Assembly: GCA_963783785.1 (NCBI GenBank)
Contig: CAWAOQ010000010.1
Span: 62,001-126,000, forward strand
DNA: 64,000 nucleotides
Direction: 5' to 3'
DNA from: CADEEN01 sp963783785
GTDB lineage: Bacteria > Pseudomonadota > Gammaproteobacteria > Burkholderiales > Burkholderiaceae_C
Shown: positions 30,780 through 41,034 of the stretch, piece after piece
Position numbering within the stretch: the stretch's first letter is position 1
Layout: the number at the start of each line of letters is the position of its first letter
Program-made: the position numbers and the translations under genes
Notes under the pieces: generated by a model
The model's input: only the letters and a program-made list of their open reading frames with translations
What the model was told of the DNA's origin: nothing
Database searches by the model: none

Positions 30780-31522
30780 GGCGCGGGAGCCGTGGGCTCG
30801 CTGGTTGGGCTGGTTTCATTGACCGGCATCGGAAGGTATTCGCCCGCCTCGTCGGGTGCGGCATGCACATCGGAGGGGGCCGGAATCTCGAGAGACGGCG
30901 GATTGTCGAGTGGCAGAGACACTTGGCCGTCGGGACTGACCTCGGCGTCGATCAGCCCTGGTTGCTCGGCCAATGCCTGCAGCAGGCGTTCATTGCTGCC
31001 CGCACCGCCCTGGCCACCGTCAAGGGGCGGCAACTGGTCGAGGCTGCCCAGCCCGAGGTCATCGAGGAACTGGCGCGTCGTTGCGTAAAGAGCCGGCCGG
31101 CCGGGGCCTTCGCGATGACCGATGGTCTCGATCCAGCCGCGGTCTTCGAGTTGCTTGACGATCTGGGTCCCGACAGTCACGCCGCGAATGTCCTCGATGT
31201 CCCCCCGTGTCACCGGTTGCCGGTAGGCCACGATCGCGAGCGTTTCGAGCACCGCGCGCGAGTACTTGGGCGGCTTCTCGGGGTTCAGTCGGTCGAGGTA
31301 CTCGCGCATTTCGGGCCGACTCTGGAAGCGCCAGCCACCGGCCAACGGCACCAACTCGACGCCGCGGCCGGCCCAGTCGCTCACCAGTTCATCGAGCAGG
31401 CTGCGCAGGGTATCGAGGCCGAGCTGATCTTCGAACAGCGCACGCAGCGCAGCCAGCGACAGAGGCTGGTGGGCGCAGATCAGCGCGGTTTCGAGGACGC
31501 GCTTTGCATCCTGTGTATTCAT
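30776..31522 (-). CDS. scpB: Segregation and condensation protein B
   Basis: Winged-helix kleisin-associated subunit of the Smc-ScpAB condensin. From the ATG at 31522 the 248 residues read MNTQDAKRVLETALICAHQP, then GGWRFQSRPEMREYLDRLNP, and the hallmark PKYSRAVLETLAIVAYRQPV followed by TRGDIEDIRGV near 90-120. GRPALYATTRQFLDDLGLGS follows. An acidic Pro-rich tail replaces the usual short end. scpA is not in the window. Its stop overlaps the rluB start by four bases. Confidence 0.93.
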   Translation of the reverse strand: MNTQDAKRVLETALICAHQPLSLAALRALFEDQLGLDTLRSLLDELVSDWAGRGVELVPLAGGWRFQSRPEMREYLDRLNPEKPPKYSRAVLETLAIVAYRQPVTRGDIEDIRGVTVGTQIVKQLEDRGWIETIGHREGPGRPALYATTRQFLDDLGLGSLDQLPPLDGGQGGAGSNERLLQALAEQPGLIDAEVSPDGQVSLPLDNPPSLEIPAPSDVHAAPDEAGEYLPMPVNETSPTSEPTAPAP

Positions 31523-31708
31523 GGGCAGTGATCGTTGGGCGCCGGGTACCGCCGGCGGCGTTCGCATCAATCGGGTTCTGAGGCTCGGCCCGGGCGCGGC
31601 GCATTGGCGCGGCGCGGTTCAGAAGTTCACTTCGGGCGGCAATCCCGGGGCGGCGGCAAGGCCGGCCTGCTCCAGGGCATTGGCCGCATTGTAGCCGCCC
31701 GCGGGCGT
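31523..31708. other. Spacer between rluD and scpB
   Basis: A 186-base gap downstream of rluD and upstream of scpB. On the minus strand it holds a TACAAT hexamer (31693-31688) that could be a -10 element for the scpB-rluB run, without a good -35, and a 10-base perfect palindrome GCCCGCGGGC at 31697-31706. Short open frames here have no recognisable protein. Confidence 0.4.
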
Positions 31709-32674
31709 TCAGCCGCAAACGGCCGCCCAGGCCGCCGCCATGTCGGGCGGCAATTCCTCGTTGAACGCCAGCGTGTCGCCCGTCTGCGGATGCTGAAGTA
31801 CCAGCCGCACTGCATGCAAAGCCTGGCGCGTCGAGACCGAGCGCGGCCGCACCGCCGTACAACGCATCGGCCAACAGCGGGTGACCGCGCGAGGCCAGGT
31901 GAACACGGATCTGGTGCGTGCGGCCAGTGTGCAGCACGCAGCGCACGGCGCTGACGCCGCCGCGGCACGCGACACGTGAAATGTCGGTGCGCGCGGGTTT
32001 GCCGTTGGCCACCACCGCCATGCGCACGCGCGACACCGGGTCACGGCCAACCGGCGCCTCGATCGAGAACGGCGTCGCGGCAACGTCTCCATGCACCAGC
32101 GCCAGGTACTCGCGCCGCACATCGCGCGCTGCGATCGCGCGAACCAGGGCAGTCATCGCGGGCAGCGTCTTGGCCACGACCATCAACCCCGACGTGTCCT
32201 TGTCCAGGCGGTGCACGATGCCCGCGCGCGGCAGCTGGGCCGCACCGGCGTGATGGGCCAGCAGCCGTTGAGCAGGGTGCCCCGCCAATGGCCGGGCGCC
32301 GGGTGCACCACCAAGCCAGCCGGCTTGGCCAGCACCAGCAGGTGTGCATCCTCGAAGCGGATGGTCAGGGCCATCGGCTCAGGTGTGAAGGCGCGGCTTT
32401 CTTCGGTGGGTTGCAGCTCGACACTGACCGCCTGCCCGGCGCGCAGGCGCTTGGCGGCCGTCGTTGCGACGGCACCATCGACCTGCACCAACCCGCGCGC
32501 GATCAGTCCCTGCAAGTGGCTGCGCGAAAACTCGCTGGCATGCATGGCCAGCAGCTTGTCGAGTCGCTGGCCATGGTCATCGACAGCGACCTCGAAACGG
32601 CGCACCTCGACGCCGTCATCTAGCTCGTCGTCAGAGGGGCCAACCCTATAATCGCGCTCGATTTCTGCTCTCAC
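31709..32674 (-). CDS. rluD: 23S rRNA pseudouridine synthase RluD (two frame breaks)
   Basis: Makes pseudouridines 1911, 1915 and 1917 of 23S rRNA helix 69. Residues encoding an S4 domain (GQRLDKLLAMHASEFSRSHL) precede LLVLAKPAGLVVHPAPGHW. A base is missing near 32262-32266. The catalytic text GIVHRLDKDTSGLMVVAKT then follows in the next frame, with LHTGRTHQIRVHLASRGHPL. An extra base near 31830-31845 is needed to reach the end QALHAVRLVLQHPQTGDTLA. Corrected length is about 321 residues. The start is uncertain: GTG at 32674 or GTG at 32704; I find no in-frame ATG. It is divergent from bamD, as in many proteobacteria. Confidence 0.87.
32647..32652 (+). promoter_or_regulatory. -10 element of the bamD promoter
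   Basis: A perfect TATAAT on the plus strand, 44 bases before the bamD ATG, in the short divergent region with rluD. No strong -35 hexamer stands 16-18 bases upstream. It overlaps the start of rluD if rluD begins at 32674, so the two genes may compete for polymerase. Confidence 0.6.
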
Positions 32675-32696
32675 GACTGCGGCCCGCTGGGCGCCG

Positions 32697-33548
32697 ATGC
32701 ACACAATGATCCGTATTCAGGATGGACTGGCCCAAGGCACGGTACGCGGTTACCTGCCGCTCCTGCTGGCGGCCGCGATCGCGGCAGCGGGCCTCGGCCT
32801 TTCAGGTTGCAGTTCGCCGCCCAAGGAGGACCCGAATTCGACTCAGGCGGTCGAACGATTGTATGCAGACGCCAAGGATGACATCGCCAACGGCAGCTTT
32901 GACTCCGCCATCAAGACACTCGAGCGGATCGAAGGCCGTGCTGCCGGCACGTTGCTGGCGCAACAGGCCACGCTCGACTTGGCCTATGCCCAGTACCGCA
33001 CGGGCGAACGCGCTGCCGCGCTGGCCACACTCGACCGCTTCATCAAGCTGCATCCCTCGAGCCCTGCGCTGGACTATGCGCTGTACCTGCGCGGACTGGT
33101 CAACTTCAACGACACCCTGGGCTTCCTCGGCTCATTGGCACAGCAGGACCTTTCGGAGCGCGATCAGCAGGCCTCACGCGACTCCTACCAGGCGTTCAAG
33201 CAACTGGTGACGCAGTTTCCGCAGTCGCGCTACGCCGAAGATGCGAGGCTGCGCATGGACTACATCGTCAACGCGCTGGCCAACTATGAGTTGCATGTGG
33301 CGCGCTACTACCTGCGGCGCGGCGCCTTCGTTGCCGCAGCCAACCGAGCCCAACAAGTGGTGCAGGAATACCCTCAGTCACCGGCCAACGAAGAAGCCCT
33401 TTTCATCATGCAGTTGAGCTACAGGTTCCTGGGGCTCGAGCAGTTGCGCGCCGATACCGAGCGTATCTTGAAGCAGAATTTCCCCAACAGCCGCTTCAAC
33501 GAGGAAACCATTCTGGAATCCAGACGCGCGTGGTGGCAACTCTGGTAG
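32697..33548 (+). CDS. bamD: Outer membrane protein assembly factor BamD
   Basis: Essential lipoprotein of the BAM complex (ComL). The 283 residues begin with a lipoprotein signal peptide whose lipobox LSGC puts the modified Cys near position 38. Five TPR-like units follow, including QAVERLYADAKDDIANGSFD, AYQAFKQLVTQFPQSRYAED with YQAFK, and the conserved ELHVARYYLRRGAFVAAANR. The end SRFNEETILESRRAWWQLW is typical of betaproteobacterial BamD. ATG at 32697 was chosen; another ATG is three codons on. bamB is encoded 11 kb away. Confidence 0.94.
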   Translation: MHTMIRIQDGLAQGTVRGYLPLLLAAAIAAAGLGLSGCSSPPKEDPNSTQAVERLYADAKDDIANGSFDSAIKTLERIEGRAAGTLLAQQATLDLAYAQYRTGERAAALATLDRFIKLHPSSPALDYALYLRGLVNFNDTLGFLGSLAQQDLSERDQQASRDSYQAFKQLVTQFPQSRYAEDARLRMDYIVNALANYELHVARYYLRRGAFVAAANRAQQVVQEYPQSPANEEALFIMQLSYRFLGLEQLRADTERILKQNFPNSRFNEETILESRRAWWQLW

Positions 33549-33564
33549 GCAGGCGACTCAAGCC

Positions 33565-35583
33565 TCAGTGATCGAGAGCCAGTTGGCCCAGCCACGCCAG
33601 AGCGGCCGACTCGTCGTCGAGCCGCAACATCGGTGGCAGAGCGCCGCGCAGCCGCGTGCCATACGGCATTCGCACCATTCGTGGGTCGCACACCACCAGC
33701 AGGCCGCGGTCGGTTTCATTGCGGATCAGTCGCCCGGCACCCTGTTTCAATGACACCGCAGCCTCGGCAACAAAGCACTCGTTGAACGGGTTGCGGCCCT
33801 GCGCTTCCAGCCGCTTGACGCGGGCCTCGATCAGGGGGTCGTTGGGTGGTGGAAACGGCAGCTTGTCGATCACCACGCACTGCAGGGCGTCGCCAGGGAC
33901 ATCGATACCCTCCCAGAAACTCTGCGAACCGACCAGCACCGCCGCCGGGTGCGCCAAGAAGCGCTGCAGCAATGCGCGCTTGGGTTGCGAGCCCTGCATC
34001 AGGACCTCGACATGTCCTGCACCGGCGGCATCGAGTTGCGCCCGCAGGGTGTCCGCCACCACGGGCAGCGCCCGCAGCGTGGTCGTCAAGACGAAGGTCC
34101 GACCACCCAGCGCCGCCGCACAGTTCGCCGCCAGCGTCGCAACGGCCGCCGGATGACCGGCCTCGCTGGGCTTGGGAAATCGGGAGGGAATGTACAAGCG
34201 CGCATTGGCCGGATAGTCGAACGGGCTGCCCAATCGCAACTTGGCCGCATCTTCCAACCCGGTGCTGGCGGTGAACCATGTGAGTTCGTCGTCGTCGCCG
34301 AGGGTGGCCGACGTGAAGATCCAGGTCTTGGGCGCACGCGCACGTTGCTCGCTCAGCATGTCACGAATGTCCAGCGGCGACTCGACCAGCCGCACTTGTT
34401 GCGGACTGACGTCGATCCAGCGAACCCAGCCGTCGGCAGCCTCGCGCTGGAACGCCGCGGCCAGACTGGCCAGCGCGCTGCCCCGCTCCTGCAACTTGGC
34501 AAAGTCGGGGCCGAGGTCGACCAAGCCCTGGATCGCCACTGCACCGGCCTCGCACGCGGCTGCCAGGCCTTGCAGTGCTTGCGCAAATCCTGCGGCCCCG
34601 GCGCGTTCCTGCCAGCGCAGCTTGAGCGTGCCCCGCACCTCGCGCAATGGCCCTGCCGCGGCCAGGCGCAACTCGCGCGCCGCGCGCTCGCAGTCGCCGG
34701 CCAGCGCCTGCCAGTCGGCCAGGCCGCGCGCTTGCTGCAGGCCGATGGCCAGCAGGTCGCGGGCAAAGTCGATGGCCTGTGCGCTACCCAGCGTGGTACC
34801 GAGAAATTGCACGCCGGCCTCGACCAGCTGATGGGCCTCGTCGAACACCGCCGCGTCGACGCTCGGAAGCAATTCTGCGACGCCGCTGTCGCGCAGCGCC
34901 ATGTCGGCGAAGAACAGGTGGTGATTGATCACCACCACGTCGGCGGTCATCGCCTCGCGCCGTGCTTTCACGACGTGGCAGGCGGCAAACCGCGGGCAGT
35001 CGCTGCCCAGGCAGTTCTCGCGCGTCGACGTGATCAACGGAATCACCGGCGAACGCTCGTCGAGGCCGTCGAGCTCGGCAAGGTCGCCGCTGACCGTGGC
35101 CTGGGCCCAGGTTTCGATGCGTGCCAGCGCACGCACGGCAAAGCGATCGGGCAACAGCACGGGTTGCCCAGGTGTGCCACCCTGCCGGGCCTGATCCAGG
35201 CGATGCAGGCACAGATAGCTGGCGCGCCCCTTCAGCAGCGCCAGTCGCACCGGCACGCCGAGGGCCGCGACCAAGCGCGGCAGGTCGCGCAGGAACAGCT
35301 GATCCTGCAGGCTCTTGGTGGCGGTGCTGACCATGGCTCGGCGGCCCGACAGCAGCAACGGTACCAAGTAGGCGAATGTCTTGCCGACGCCGGTGCCAGC
35401 CTCGGCGACCAGCGCGCCGCGCTGGTCCAACGCCGCGGCGACGGCCAGGGCAAAGCGTTGCTGCACTTCACGTTCAACGTAGCCGGCATCGGCGCGCGCC
35501 AGCGGTCCGGCCGCGGCAAACGCGCGTGCAACCGCACCGGCCAGTACGCCCTCGGTATCGGCAACCGCGGCGGCCGACATCAA
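33565..35583 (-). CDS. ATP-dependent DNA helicase of the DinG/YoaA (XPD-like) family
   Basis: Superfamily 2 iron-sulfur helicase; YoaA works with the polymerase III chi subunit in damage tolerance. The 672 residues show Walker A in VAEAGTGVGKTFAYLVPLLL near 58-77, the Fe-S domain with Cys in SYLCLHRL and ENCLGSDCPRFAACHVVKAR, and the DEAH box VFDEAHQLVEAG. The second RecA domain contains SFWEGIDVPGDALQCVVIDK and KQGAGRLIRNETDRG. All motifs are intact. It follows the YdcH-like gene with an ATGA overlap and converges on bamD across 16 bases. Confidence 0.92.
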   Translation of the reverse strand: MMSAAAVADTEGVLAGAVARAFAAAGPLARADAGYVEREVQQRFALAVAAALDQRGALVAEAGTGVGKTFAYLVPLLLSGRRAMVSTATKSLQDQLFLRDLPRLVAALGVPVRLALLKGRASYLCLHRLDQARQGGTPGQPVLLPDRFAVRALARIETWAQATVSGDLAELDGLDERSPVIPLITSTRENCLGSDCPRFAACHVVKARREAMTADVVVINHHLFFADMALRDSGVAELLPSVDAAVFDEAHQLVEAGVQFLGTTLGSAQAIDFARDLLAIGLQQARGLADWQALAGDCERAARELRLAAAGPLREVRGTLKLRWQERAGAAGFAQALQGLAAACEAGAVAIQGLVDLGPDFAKLQERGSALASLAAAFQREAADGWVRWIDVSPQQVRLVESPLDIRDMLSEQRARAPKTWIFTSATLGDDDELTWFTASTGLEDAAKLRLGSPFDYPANARLYIPSRFPKPSEAGHPAAVATLAANCAAALGGRTFVLTTTLRALPVVADTLRAQLDAAGAGHVEVLMQGSQPKRALLQRFLAHPAAVLVGSQSFWEGIDVPGDALQCVVIDKLPFPPPNDPLIEARVKRLEAQGRNPFNECFVAEAAVSLKQGAGRLIRNETDRGLLVVCDPRMVRMPYGTRLRGALPPMLRLDDESAALAWLGQLALDH

Positions 35584-35783
35584 GCGGGTTCGGGCGGATC
35601 GACCTGCGCGGCCAGATGGGCAATCTGGTCGCGCAGCAGCAAGCGGCGCTTCTTCAATCGACGAAGCACCAGGTCATCGAGCGGATGTTCGTCGGCCAGG
35701 CGATCGATCAGACTGTCAAGATCGGCGTGCTCCATGCGCAGCTCGATCAGGCGGCGTTGGGGTGAATGCAGGTTGTCGTCCAT
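35580..35783 (-). CDS. YdcH/DUF465 family small helical protein
   Basis: A 67-residue protein, MDDNLHSPQRRLIELRMEHA and then DLDSLIDRLADE, HPLDDLVLRRLKKRRLLLRD and QIAHLAAQ. This is the two-helix hairpin of the DUF465 family, where a dense run of basic residues (RRLKKRRLLLRDQI) is typical. Function is unknown. I set the start at 35783; the frame is open further upstream but that part shows no family similarity. The stop overlaps the DinG-like start (ATGA), so translational coupling is likely. Confidence 0.85.
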   Translation of the reverse strand: MDDNLHSPQRRLIELRMEHADLDSLIDRLADEHPLDDLVLRRLKKRRLLLRDQIAHLAAQVDPPEPA

Positions 35784-35867
35784 CGTCACGCACACAGTGT
35801 AGGTGAGCGGCAAGAGTTCACGGTCGCCCATCGTCGTTCGCCGCCGCCGATCCCGTATATTGGTGTC

Positions 35868-36638
35868 ATGGCCACTGCCGCTCTCGCCTATCGCCTCAAC
35901 GCCGCCACCGGGATGCACCGAGGCGATCGGTCGTACCAGCAAGACCAGGTCGAAATCATTGCGCACCCTCGCACGCCGGGCTGCGTGCTGGCGGTCCTGG
36001 CCGATGGCATGGGTGGCAAGAGCGGTGGCCGCAAGGCCGCCGACCAGGTCGTGATGGTGGCCAGGCAGATCTATGAGCGCCATTCACCTTCTTCTGACGA
36101 CGCGGCCGATCTGATGCGCCAATTGGTTCAGGAGTCGCACCTGATGATCAAGTTGACAGCGATCGCTGCCGAGGAGGAGCCACACAGCACGATTGCCGCG
36201 TTCATGATTGGCCCGAACCGACAGTGCGACATCGTGCATGCGGGCGACTCGCGCATCTACCACTTCCGCGGTCCCGACATGGTCAGCCGCACGATCGACC
36301 ATTCTTTCGTGCAAAGGCTGATCGATGAAGGTCAGATCAGCGAGGAAGACGCCAACATGCATCCTCAGTCGAATCTGCTCACCGGCTGCCTGGGAACGCA
36401 CCAAGATCCACCGCTGACGCCGGCGCACTTGGGCGTACTTGAAATTGGCGACAGCGTCTTGGCGTGCAGCGATGGCCTTTGGCACTACTTCACTCCCAAG
36501 GAGTTGGGTGCGATCGTCCACACCCTGCCTCCCCGCGAGGCCAGCGAGATGCTGGTGTCCAAGGCCAGGCAACGTGCGCGCGGCGGCGGTGACAACCTGT
36601 CGCTGGCGCTGGTGCGGGTGGAAGCCCTCGACAAGTAG
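35868..36638 (+). CDS. PP2C-family serine/threonine protein phosphatase
   Basis: Metal-dependent protein phosphatase (PppA/Stp type), cytosolic. The 256 residues keep the PP2C motifs: GMHRGDRSYQQDQVEI near 15-30, VLADGMGGKSGG near 43-54 (metal-binding Asp-Gly), IVHAGDSRIYHFRG near 124-137, VLACSDGLWHYFT and the end RGGGDNLSLALVRVE. No kinase, FHA protein or type VI secretion gene is nearby. It is divergent from the YdcH-DinG pair. TATATT at 35856-35861 ends six bases before the ATG, and there is no Shine-Dalgarno, which would fit a leaderless message. The downstream gene converges with a four-base gap. Confidence 0.9.
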   Translation: MATAALAYRLNAATGMHRGDRSYQQDQVEIIAHPRTPGCVLAVLADGMGGKSGGRKAADQVVMVARQIYERHSPSSDDAADLMRQLVQESHLMIKLTAIAAEEEPHSTIAAFMIGPNRQCDIVHAGDSRIYHFRGPDMVSRTIDHSFVQRLIDEGQISEEDANMHPQSNLLTGCLGTHQDPPLTPAHLGVLEIGDSVLACSDGLWHYFTPKELGAIVHTLPPREASEMLVSKARQRARGGGDNLSLALVRVEALDK

Positions 36639-36642
36639 ACGC

Positions 36643-37246
36643 TCAGTTCTCCACCGCCGGCAGCGGATTGGCGGGCGGACGCTTGCTCTCTCGTTCGCGA
36701 TTGCGGGCCTCGACGGCTGCGCGGTGAGCCTCCGCCTCCGAAGCGCGGCGTGCCGATGCTGCGGCCCGCTGCGCAGCCCGCGCGTCGGCCGCAGAGGCAG
36801 CCGCCTGGCGATCTGCCTCTGTCGCGCGCGGCTGCGATGGCGATCGTGCATCGCGCGCCGGCGTTTCCGCAGCCTTCGGGCCGTGCGAGCGCACCACGTC
36901 GGTCGGCGGCGTCTGGGCAGATGCCGCTTGGCGTTGCTCGATCTGAAGCAAGCGCTGGGCCGCACGGCGCCTGCGCTCCTCGGCGTCGAGCATGGCGGCT
37001 TCGCCGTCGAGCCGCCGCAGATTCTCGCGGCGCTCGGCTTTCACGCGATCGACGCAGGCGGTCACCGCAAACTGCTCGGCGCACGCCGCCTGCGCCGGCC
37101 TTCGCCCGGGCCTCGACGGCGGCACGCTCCTCGGCGATGCGCCGGCGCTGAGCAGCAGTTGCCTCGTCTGCCGACCAGGCTGGCACGGCCGCCGTGCTGG
37201 CCAGCAGAGCGACCAGTAGCAGGTCAAGTGAGCGACGTATCGACAT
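36643..37246 (-). CDS. Exported Ala/Arg-rich coiled-coil protein of unknown function (apparent +1 frame break)
   Basis: No function can be assigned. From the ATG at 37246 the protein has a clear signal peptide, MSIRRSLDLLLVALLASTAA ending near AWSADEA. A highly charged helical region (AAQRRRIAEERAAVEARAKA) follows. One extra base near 37098-37103 shifts the frame; then come ACAEQFAVTACVDRVKAERR, with two Cys, and a long Ala/Arg/Glu coiled coil to PLPAVEN. Corrected length is about 200 residues. It overlaps the zapE stop by 23 bases, so it is probably translated from the zapE message. The domain style CVDRVKAERRENLRRLD recurs in Burkholderiales as a hypothetical protein. Confidence 0.75.
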
Positions 37247-38321
37247 CGCGACGCTCCAAGGCGAGGAATGCGGCCGACTGCATCTCGTTCAGACGTGACA
37301 CCGTGCGTGGAAACTCGTGCGCGAGCGGGCCTTCGAGATAGAGCTGCTCGGGCGGCACCTCGGCCGACATGATCAGCTTGACCCGGCGATCGTAGAGCAC
37401 GTCGATCAGCCAGGTGAATCGCCTTGCCTCGCTGGCCATGCGTGGCGCCATCTGCGGCACCCCCGCCAGGATGAGGGTGTGAAAGCGACTGGCAATCTCG
37501 AGATAGTCGTTTTGCGAGCGCGGTCCACCGCACAGCCAGCGGAAATCGAACCAGACCACGCCCCCGGCCCTGCGCCTCGCGGTGATTTCGCGCTGTTCGA
37601 TATGCAGCACCGGGTCCTCATCGCGCACCTCGGCCAGATGTTCGAAAGCCTGCGTCAGTGCGCTCTCGGCATCCGGTCCGAGAGGGCAGTGGTAGAGCTT
37701 GACGCGTTCCATCGCGAGGCGCCGGTAGTCGATGCCGTTGTCGACACCGACGATCTCCAGCTTGTCCTTGAGCAACTCGATCGCCGGCAGGATGCGATCG
37801 CGGTGCAGGCCATGCGGATATAGCTCGTCGGGGTGGAAATTCGATGTCGTCACAATGCTGACTCGGTTGGCGAACAGCGCCACGAGCAACCGGTGCAGGA
37901 TCATCGCGTCGGTGACGTCGGCAACGTGGAATTCGTCGAAGCAGATCAGTCGAAAGCGCCTGGCAATCCGTTTGCCGAGTTCGTCGAGCGGATTGACGGT
38001 GCCCTTGAGCTCCTGCAGTTCGCGGTGCACTTCGCGCATGAACTCGTGGAAGTGCAGCCGCGTCTTGCGCCGCAGCGGCACCGACTGAAAGAAGCAATCC
38101 ATCAGGAAGCTCTTGCCGCGGCCGACGCCACCGTGCATGTAGACGCCGCGCGGGATCGGTGGCCGACTGATCAATTTCGTGATCGCATTGCCGCGCCGCG
38201 CCTTGTAGGCATTCCACTCGTCTTCGCAGCGCTCCAGCGCTGCAATCGCACGCAACTGCGCCGGGTCGGCGCTGTAGCCGCGTTGCGCGAGCGTTTCTTC
38301 GTAGAGCTGGCGGACGCCCAC
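37224..38321 (-). CDS. zapE: Cell division protein ZapE (AFG1-like ATPase)
   Basis: AAA-type ATPase that associates with the Z ring, or with inner-membrane protein turnover, in proteobacteria. The 365 residues have Walker A in GVYMHGGVGRGKSFLMDCFF near 60-79, Walker B in RLICFDEFHVADVTDAMILH near 122-141, and the family segments TSNFHPDELYPHGLHRDRIL and DYRRLAMERVKLYHCPLGP. The start is a GTG at 38321, 16 bases after lpdA, giving the usual length. It is the distal part of the sucA-sucB-lpdA run. Confidence 0.94.
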   Translation of the reverse strand: MGVRQLYEETLAQRGYSADPAQLRAIAALERCEDEWNAYKARRGNAITKLISRPPIPRGVYMHGGVGRGKSFLMDCFFQSVPLRRKTRLHFHEFMREVHRELQELKGTVNPLDELGKRIARRFRLICFDEFHVADVTDAMILHRLLVALFANRVSIVTTSNFHPDELYPHGLHRDRILPAIELLKDKLEIVGVDNGIDYRRLAMERVKLYHCPLGPDAESALTQAFEHLAEVRDEDPVLHIEQREITARRRAGGVVWFDFRWLCGGPRSQNDYLEIASRFHTLILAGVPQMAPRMASEARRFTWLIDVLYDRRVKLIMSAEVPPEQLYLEGPLAHEFPRTVSRLNEMQSAAFLALERRDVDTSLT

Positions 38322-38337
38322 AACCCCGCCTGCGCAG

Positions 38338-39756
38338 TCAGAAATTCAGCGAACGCTTGTCGACCGCGAGTGCGGCCTCCTTGGTCGATTCCGACAGCGA
38401 TGGGTGCGCGTGGCAGATGCGGGCGATGTCCTCGCTGCTGGCGCGGAACGCCATCGCCACACAAGCCTCGGCGATCAACTCGCTGGCCAATGGACCAACG
38501 ATGTGAACGCCGAGGATTTCGTCGGTCGCCGCGTCGGCCAGCATCTTGACCAGGCCGGTGGTGTCGCCGAGCGCACGCGCACGGCCGTTGGCCGTGAAGG
38601 GAAAGCTGCCCGCCTTGTAGGCCCTTCCTGCCGCCTTCAACTGCTGCTCGGTCTGCCCGACCCAGGCGATCTCGGGGCTGGTGTAGATGACCCAGGGCAC
38701 GAGGTTGAAGTCGACATGGCCGTGCTGGCCAGCGATGCGCTCGGCCACCGCGACGCCCTCCTCCTCGGCCTTGTGCGCAAGCATCGGTCCGCGCACCACA
38801 TCGCCGATCGCCCAGACGTTGGGCAGGTTGGTGCGACAGTCGCCGTCGACGACGATCGCGCCGCGCTCGTCCAGCCTCAGACCCACCGCCTCGGCATTCA
38901 GGCCGGTGGTGTTGGGCACACGGCCGATCGACACGATCAGCTTGTCGACCGCCAGCGTCTGCGCCTCGCCGTTGGCGTTCGTGTAGGCGACGCTGACGCC
39001 CTGTTTGCTCGTCGTGATGTCGCCGACGTTCACGCCCAACTCGATCTTCAGACCCTGTTTCGTGAACGCCTTGTGGGCTTCCTTGGCGATCTGCTCGTCG
39101 ACGGCCCCGAGGAACGTCGGCAGCGCTTCGAGCACCGTGACCTGGGCGCCAAGCCGCCGCCACACCGAGCCCATCTCCAGCCCGATCACGCCCGAGCCGA
39201 TCAGACCCAACCTCTTCGGTACGGTCGCGATGCGCAACGCGCCGTCGTTGGACAGGACGTCAACTTCATCGAATGGGGTGCCCGGCAGCGCACGCGGGAT
39301 CGATCCGGTCGCGACCACGACATGCCTGCCGGTCAGCGTCTCGCCGCCGACCGCGACCTCGTAGCCACCGTCGAGCGCCTTGGCGAACGATCCGCGGCCA
39401 TGGAAGAACGCCACCTTGTTCTTCTTGAACAAGTACGAGATGCCGTCGTTGTTCTGCTTGACGACGGCATCCTTGCGCTTGAGCATCCGGGCGACATCGA
39501 TCGACAGGCCCGCGATGCCGATCCCGTGCTCGGCGAAGTGACGGCCGGCGTGCTCGAAGTGCTCGCTCGACTGCAGCAGGGCCTTGCTCGGGATGCAACC
39601 AACGTTGGTGCAGGTGCCGCCCAGCGCCGGCCCGCCCTTGTCGTTCTTCCATTCGTCGATGCAGGCGGTGTTGAAACCGAGCTGTGCAGCGCGGATCGCG
39701 GCGATGTAGCCACCCGGGCCGGCGCCGATGACGATGACGTCGAAGTTCTTGCTCAT
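38338..39756 (-). CDS. lpdA: Dihydrolipoyl dehydrogenase (E3)
   Basis: FAD flavoprotein that reoxidises the lipoyl groups of 2-oxo acid dehydrogenase complexes with NAD+. The 472 residues include the FAD fingerprint VIVIGAGPGGYIAAIRAAQL at 6-25 and the redox-active disulfide in GGTCTNVGCIPSKALLQSSE near 47-66. The NAD-binding GLIGSGVIGLEMGSVWRRLG and the C-terminal interface with the His-Glu pair (CHAHPSLSESTKEAAL) follow. It lies 10 bases after sucB, so this copy serves the 2-oxoglutarate dehydrogenase. Confidence 0.96.
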   Translation of the reverse strand: MSKNFDVIVIGAGPGGYIAAIRAAQLGFNTACIDEWKNDKGGPALGGTCTNVGCIPSKALLQSSEHFEHAGRHFAEHGIGIAGLSIDVARMLKRKDAVVKQNNDGISYLFKKNKVAFFHGRGSFAKALDGGYEVAVGGETLTGRHVVVATGSIPRALPGTPFDEVDVLSNDGALRIATVPKRLGLIGSGVIGLEMGSVWRRLGAQVTVLEALPTFLGAVDEQIAKEAHKAFTKQGLKIELGVNVGDITTSKQGVSVAYTNANGEAQTLAVDKLIVSIGRVPNTTGLNAEAVGLRLDERGAIVVDGDCRTNLPNVWAIGDVVRGPMLAHKAEEEGVAVAERIAGQHGHVDFNLVPWVIYTSPEIAWVGQTEQQLKAAGRAYKAGSFPFTANGRARALGDTTGLVKMLADAATDEILGVHIVGPLASELIAEACVAMAFRASSEDIARICHAHPSLSESTKEAALAVDKRSLNF

Positions 39757-39766
39757 CGCACCGTCC

Positions 39767-41016
<1,250 letters not shown>

Positions 41017-41034
41017 TTTGTGGTCTGGTTGGGT

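Noticed and set aside
31627..31708. Small open frame between rluD and scpB
   Set aside because: No conserved protein, no convincing ribosome site, and it overlaps the frame-shifted end of rluD.
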